Below, in pieces: positions 60,001-64,000 of a stretch of 64,000 nucleotides of DNA. Positions within the stretch are counted from its first letter, which is position 1. Every line of letters starts with the position of its first letter. Source of the DNA: Gnetum montanum (taxonomy: Eukaryota; Streptophyta; Gnetopsida; Gnetales; Gnetaceae); the NCBI GenBank assembly GCA_015680685.1, contig MNCI01008733.1:201045-265044 (forward strand), written 5' to 3'. The translations under genes were made by a program, and so were the position numbers. The notes beneath the pieces were generated by a model. The model made no database searches, was not told where the DNA came from, and saw only the letters and a list, made by a program, of their open reading frames with translations.

Positions 60001-60299
60001 TGCTCCTTAATATATTCCCTCTTTCCTAGAAGGATTAACTAAGCATTAAGCAAGATTTTCTACCTCACTTATTTAGCTATCATTGGAATCAACTCATGGA
60101 TTCCATCAATTCTAGCTACACTCCAAACATTTCTTACTTCATCAAACTAATTTCCATTATCAAAATTTCAAGGTCTACTAAGACTTACATCAGCATTATC
60201 AATTGGAAGCACATCACACTTCACAACATCATAAAAACCTCCAATTTTAAATTTCAAAGTATATTATTCCCTCACCTCTTGGACAAAATCTCTAGAGAA

Positions 60300-60494
60300 C
60301 TAATGTACTTTATAAGGTATAGGATAAAGATTAGTTACTAGTCCTAATCTAGCAACTACTCTAAAAGAAATAACATTTTCTTGGCATTTCCCATCAATCA
60401 AAATATGAATCCATTCCCCATCAAGAAAACATATAACCACAATCTGAAATAACAATTTTCTATTCAGGTGTTCTCCTCTATTTACATTTCCCAT
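60300..60494 (-). pseudogene. pro: E5 aspartic protease
   Basis: HILIDGKCQENVIS corresponds to the chromovirus protease motif (C-LIIDGGS--NV-S), with the second active-site residues altered. LGLVTNLYPIPYKVH completes the conserved block. Upstream is the zinc-knuckle remnant. Confidence 0.65.
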
Positions 60495-60559
60495 GAATGC
60501 ATAAGAATTTAATTCAAAAACATTCTCATTTCTTGGAACATTATGGTTATCTCATTGAA

Positions 60560-61750
60560 GACCTTGGCTTGATGTCTTCTCCACCTCCATGGTTTGTAAA
60601 TCATTACCCCTAGCTACCCTGTGAATTAGACATTTTCAATGCTTATGTCCCCATTCTTTGTAGTTAAAGTACTAGATTTTTTATGAGCTACTACCTTGAT
60701 CCTTACCTTACTTATCTTGGTCCTTCTTGGCTTTGTCCTTCTCATTGTCTCTTTTAGTCTTCTTGTCTTAGCTACCATCCTTGTCTTTAGATTTGGATGT
60801 GGATCCCTTCTTACATTTGGATCCCTTCTCCCTTCCCTTGGAAGTTTGTTTGCCCCAATTTCTAAATCTACATAGTTACTTTTCATCCTTGAGTGTCAAG
60901 TCATAAGCCTAATCAATATTTTATGGCTCACAAAAAATTTCCTCCTAATACATCATTTTAAGGCCTCCTAAAAAGATCGAAGCCTATTCATATTTCTCCT
61001 GGTTCACTTTAGCTTGATGAAATAGCTTACAAAATTTGATATGAAATTCCTTAACATCCTTGTTATTTTTCCTTAGGAATTTGAACTTCATAATAGTCTC
61101 TGGAATCTAATGCAACTATTCAAATTTTCTTTTTAACTTGTATTTCATCATATTTCAATCTCTGATGGATTGACCATTTCATCTTTCACAATCCTATGAC
61201 TCCTTTTCCCACCTGGTATAAGCCATACATCATAATCTGGATTGAATAATAGGTACCCTCAAGTTATTCAATATCTCTTCCAATTGAAAATACTTCTTAA
61301 GTACCTTTAGCCAACTTGTAAAAGCATTAGTAGCATCTACATAATTAAATGTATACAATTCAACATATGAAAATCTCACAACATTTCTGAGTGCTTTAGC
61401 AAGCCTTGCCTCATCTTTATCATTAAGCTTGCCTAAAGAAGAAGTATATACCATAGTTGAAGTCCTTAGAATTATTATCTGAGGAACAGAATTTTCTCCC
61501 AATTGGATTGTTGGTTGATGGATTTCTATATTTCCATAGTTAGATTATTCTTCCTCTTCATATGATCCATCTCCACTTAGTTGTGAAACTTCTTCATATA
61601 AATGTGCATGCTCATTACCTTCACATATCTAGATATGACTAGGATTGGCATTTCTATCTATCTTTGTACTAATTCTATCCAATCAAGAAACCATCATCTA
61701 GAAGTTATACTTCATGCTCTCCATGTCTCTATTCAGTGCTTCAACTTATT
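60560..61750 (-). pseudogene. gag: E5 gag with degraded zinc knuckle
   Basis: A frame from about 61750 (NRDMESMKYNF) leads to the open stretch 61502-61230, which has NAFTSWLKVLKKYFQLEEIL, the Gag capsid signature. A Lys/Arg-rich linker at 60880-60680 follows. The zinc knuckle near 60640 reads YFNYKEWGHKH, with both first Cys changed to Tyr (TGT to TAT). Confidence 0.65.
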
Positions 61751-61840
61751 TTTTCTTAGGTACTATCTGAACTAGACAAAATCCTTAACTAATTCCAAGA
61801 GATAATAAACCCAAAGCTCCAAATATTTAATCAACACAGA

Positions 61841-61852
61841 GCTCTAATACCA
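61841..61852 (-). other. E5 primer-binding site (tRNA-iMet)
   Basis: The minus strand reads TGGTATTAGAGC, one base off TGGTATCAGAGC, 4 bp from the LTR end at 61857. Confidence 0.75.
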
Positions 61853-61856
61853 ATAA

Positions 61857-62807
61857 TGCTAGAGTAAGTTTACTCTAATAATTAATCACCTTTAAATACT
61901 AAATCTAGATATTATTAATAAATTTTTCTAGAAAATAATGAAACTAACTATATTTAATATTCAATTAGTAGATTACAACAAGGTTTCCAAAATCCAAAAA
62001 CATCCAAAACCTTTCACACTTAAATGATATTACATAGCATGAGGCTTTACAACCACACAATGATTATTCGTAATGCAAGATACAACCAATAGAGAGATTC
62101 TCCCACAAACTAGGAATGAAATATTAATATATAATTAAGAATAGGAACACACAGGCTAATACATAATACAATTGACCTTGGAGTTATAACTTCTATGAAT
62201 TCACTCAATGTTCTCTTCTACACCTTATCAAAGCTCTTCTCAAATCAAGAGCATTCACTAAGAAATATCCTCTCACTCTCTGTCCATCATGAACATAATA
62301 CACCAATAATTTTATTAAGAAAACAAGATAAAAAACCTAAGGAAATCCTCTACAAGCTTAACATGAAGTTCTCATGTTATTTCTATATTTTTCCTCTATC
62401 TCCCATTTATTTTCCAATTTAGAATAAACAAATCTATAAGTTTCTCAATCGTACAAGTTGCCTCTATCCTCCTCAAGTCATCTCTCATAAAAACATCCCT
62501 TTTGGCCAACAGATCTATTACTTTTGAAAGACATATCCTCCCTAGACAAGATGTCTTCTCCTAGATAATAGTTCTTATCTAAGATGTATATACTATTAAC
62601 AATATATCTACCCAGAGACATCTTATCTCAAGTCAAGATGTCTTCTCAAAATTTTAAGATGTCTTATGTCATATTAAGAAATCTTCTATGAAGATACCAC
62701 TTCTAGCCAAGACATCTCCTTAATCTCCAAGATGTCTCCACAGAGTCTGAAACATGCAAAATACACATGTAAGGAAGAACAAGGGGTTTGGAAGAGGTGT
62801 CCCTACA
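61857..62807 (-). repeat. E5 5' LTR
   Basis: 951 bp, from TGCTAGAG (plus-strand view) to CCCTACA. It pairs with 45512-46458 and has the same AGATGTCT/AGACATCT array at about 62500-62740. Confidence 0.85.
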
Positions 62808-64000
62808 CTAATCATTAATGTGAACCAAGGGTAAGTACACATTCCCTTCCACTTGTATCATGATGTAGATAAGAATTTGACACACATCACCTATCAAAGA
62901 ATGAGTTTTAATATTTTCTACATTAAAAACCAAACAATTCATCTTATACCTTGGATCATTGAGCACATATGAGATTTATTGGACATAAGGTTGAATATTT
63001 ATAGGCATAATTATTAATTTGAAAAGCTCCTCCAAAGCCAAACTATGCTCCTTAGAAGTTGAAATTAGGTCAAAAAGAGGGATAGATCATCTCATTTGAT
63101 TTAAATGTAGGTATGATTTAAGGCAAAGCATTACTTCCAAGTGTTTCTTCCTTGCTTACACATGGAGGAGAGATAGATTTTGATGCCACCAAAGTTGGTA
63201 GAATAATGAAGGAGGAAGGGATTATACTAGGTTCAATTTTAAAGAAGACATTCCTTTTATTTTGGGTAGGATGATTGAATACTTAATCCTTCTCTTTGTC
63301 GTTTTCTTACTTATCCTTCTTTTGTACATGCACTAGGATTCTAACTAATTTTGTTGAAGTGGGAAGCAAGGGAGGCTTTTGAGATTTTGGTGATGAATAT
63401 GGGTGAAATGGAGTAGAAATTACATACAGGAGAACATGAGGATAACCAAGAGGCCTATATGATATTGGTAAAAGAATATAGTTTCTTAGAGGAGACGAAG
63501 GATAAGAAAAAGAGGGGGTTTTGCATGTAGAGTTCTTATCGTAATGGAATGGAATGTTGATGACTAGAGGAGCTCTATGCATATTTTGAGAAGAGAAATA
63601 ATTAGCACCATTCTAACAAAGACTAATGACAAAAGTTTTGTTAGACTTTAATCAGTTTGACTACAAGGAGAAGTAGAAAGCATTATGAGAAAAGTTCATT
63701 TGGATTACAAAGGACTTTTTAGATTGATTTGCCTTATTTTTAAAATGAAATGCAAAAACCATTCTTGAATGTGCATTCAATGGTTCCTAAAAGATATAGG
63801 TTTTTTAGTTACTTGGTTGCATATGTATGTTAAACATGCTCTCTCCCTTCTTCAACAATACTTGCACATGATCTTTAAGTGTGTTACAATCATCAATATT
63901 ATGTCCTAAAACCTCATGATTGTAATAAAACTTATTAGAATTATACCATTTTGGAATAGGTGGATCTCCTTACACTCATTGGGAAGGATCTATGGCCAAG
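62808..64000 (-). pseudogene. gag: E6 gag C-terminal part and protease start
   Basis: On the minus strand, NHEVLGHNIDDCNTLKDHVQ near 63920 is the Tat zinc-binding block (GH-T--C--LK--I). A Pro/Ser/Tyr-rich frame follows (63582-63307, SPLRNYILLPISYRPLGYPH). Later blocks CLVFNVENIKTHSLIGDVCQ and LVHIND lead into the protease, cut by E5 at 62808. The frame resumes at 45511 with the correct register. The N-terminal gag is beyond the window. Confidence 0.65.

Larger units (their letters stand above)
45512..62807 (-). mobile_element. E5: chromovirus-like Ty3/gypsy element, minus strand
   Basis: LTRs are at 61857-62807 (5') and 45512-46458 (3'), 951 and 947 bp. The primer site at 61841-61852 is tRNA-iMet type. 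Minus-strand order is gag, CCHC remnant, protease, RT, RNase H, integrase and a chromodomain-like end. E4 splits the integrase at 47446/58080. Flanks are TTCAT (45507-45511) and CTAAT (62808-62812), a decayed duplication with 3 of 5 matching. The insertion point lies in the E6 protease active-site region. All frames are broken. Confidence 0.85.
20576..64000 (-). mobile_element. E6: outermost Tat-type element, minus strand, discontinuous
   Basis: The pieces are 62808-64000 (gag end and protease start), 44480-45511 (rest of protease) and the antisense gene exons at 39828-44470 and 20611-20950. E5 interrupts the protease. Removing E5 and one target duplication restores a continuous protease frame that aligns with the E3 protease. 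E3 lies in an intron of the antisense gene. RT, integrase and both LTRs must lie outside the window. The same order, gag-protease-antisense gene, is seen in E3. Confidence 0.6.

Noticed and set aside
1-64000. tRNA, rRNA or cellular protein-coding genes
   Set aside because: None recognised on either strand; tRNA-like matches are only primer-binding sites of the retrotransposons.

Overview
The window is plant repeat DNA: AT-rich, with no intact cellular gene recognised. It is a nest of LTR retrotransposons. Athila-type and Tat-type Ty3/gypsy elements, the tRNA-Asp-like primer sites and a chromodomain-type element with an initiator-Met primer site point to a seed plant with a large, repeat-filled genome. 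The species cannot be told from this sequence. Nearly every reading frame is broken by stops, and many lost catalytic residues are G-to-A or C-to-T changes, as expected in old methylated repeats.

Six elements can be separated, four of them by LTR pairs and three of those also by target-site duplications (TSDs). E6 (minus strand, Tat-type) is the inferred outermost element. Its gag end and protease start lie at 62808-64000 and the rest of its protease at 44930-45511. An antisense, intron-bearing gene follows at 39828-44470 and 20611-20950. E5 (minus, chromovirus-like, 45512-62807) is inserted in the E6 protease active-site region. E4 (plus, Athila-like, 47451-58075, TSD CCTTC) is inserted in the E5 integrase. 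E3 (plus, giant Tat/Ogre-like, 20986-39731, 18.7 kb, near-TSD CCATA/CCATG) is inserted in the first intron of the E6 antisense gene. E2 (minus, Athila-like, about 11860-20575 and running off the left edge) abuts that gene. E1 (plus, 34-11859, TSD GACAT) is inserted in the region downstream of the E2 integrase. E1 carries a further unresolved insertion at about 3290-5650.

The most unusual feature is shared by two separate Tat-type elements. Between protease and reverse transcriptase, both E3 and E6 carry an opposite-strand reading frame split by short GT-AG introns. In E3 a TATAAATA box on the antisense strand lies upstream of it. This looks like a native accessory gene of these retrotransposons with its own promoter, not a chance insertion.

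E1 and E4 form a second pair. They share LTR ends, primer site, gag and a late coiled-coil ORF, but E4 has pol and E1 shows none, so E1 looks like a non-autonomous partner. E4 has also been internally scrambled: its RT core occurs twice, separated by an inverted patchwork of its own 3' half. Three of the LTR families carry perfect short palindromes around or upstream of the TATA box; a fourth (E5) carries one palindromic octamer-type motif in both orientations.
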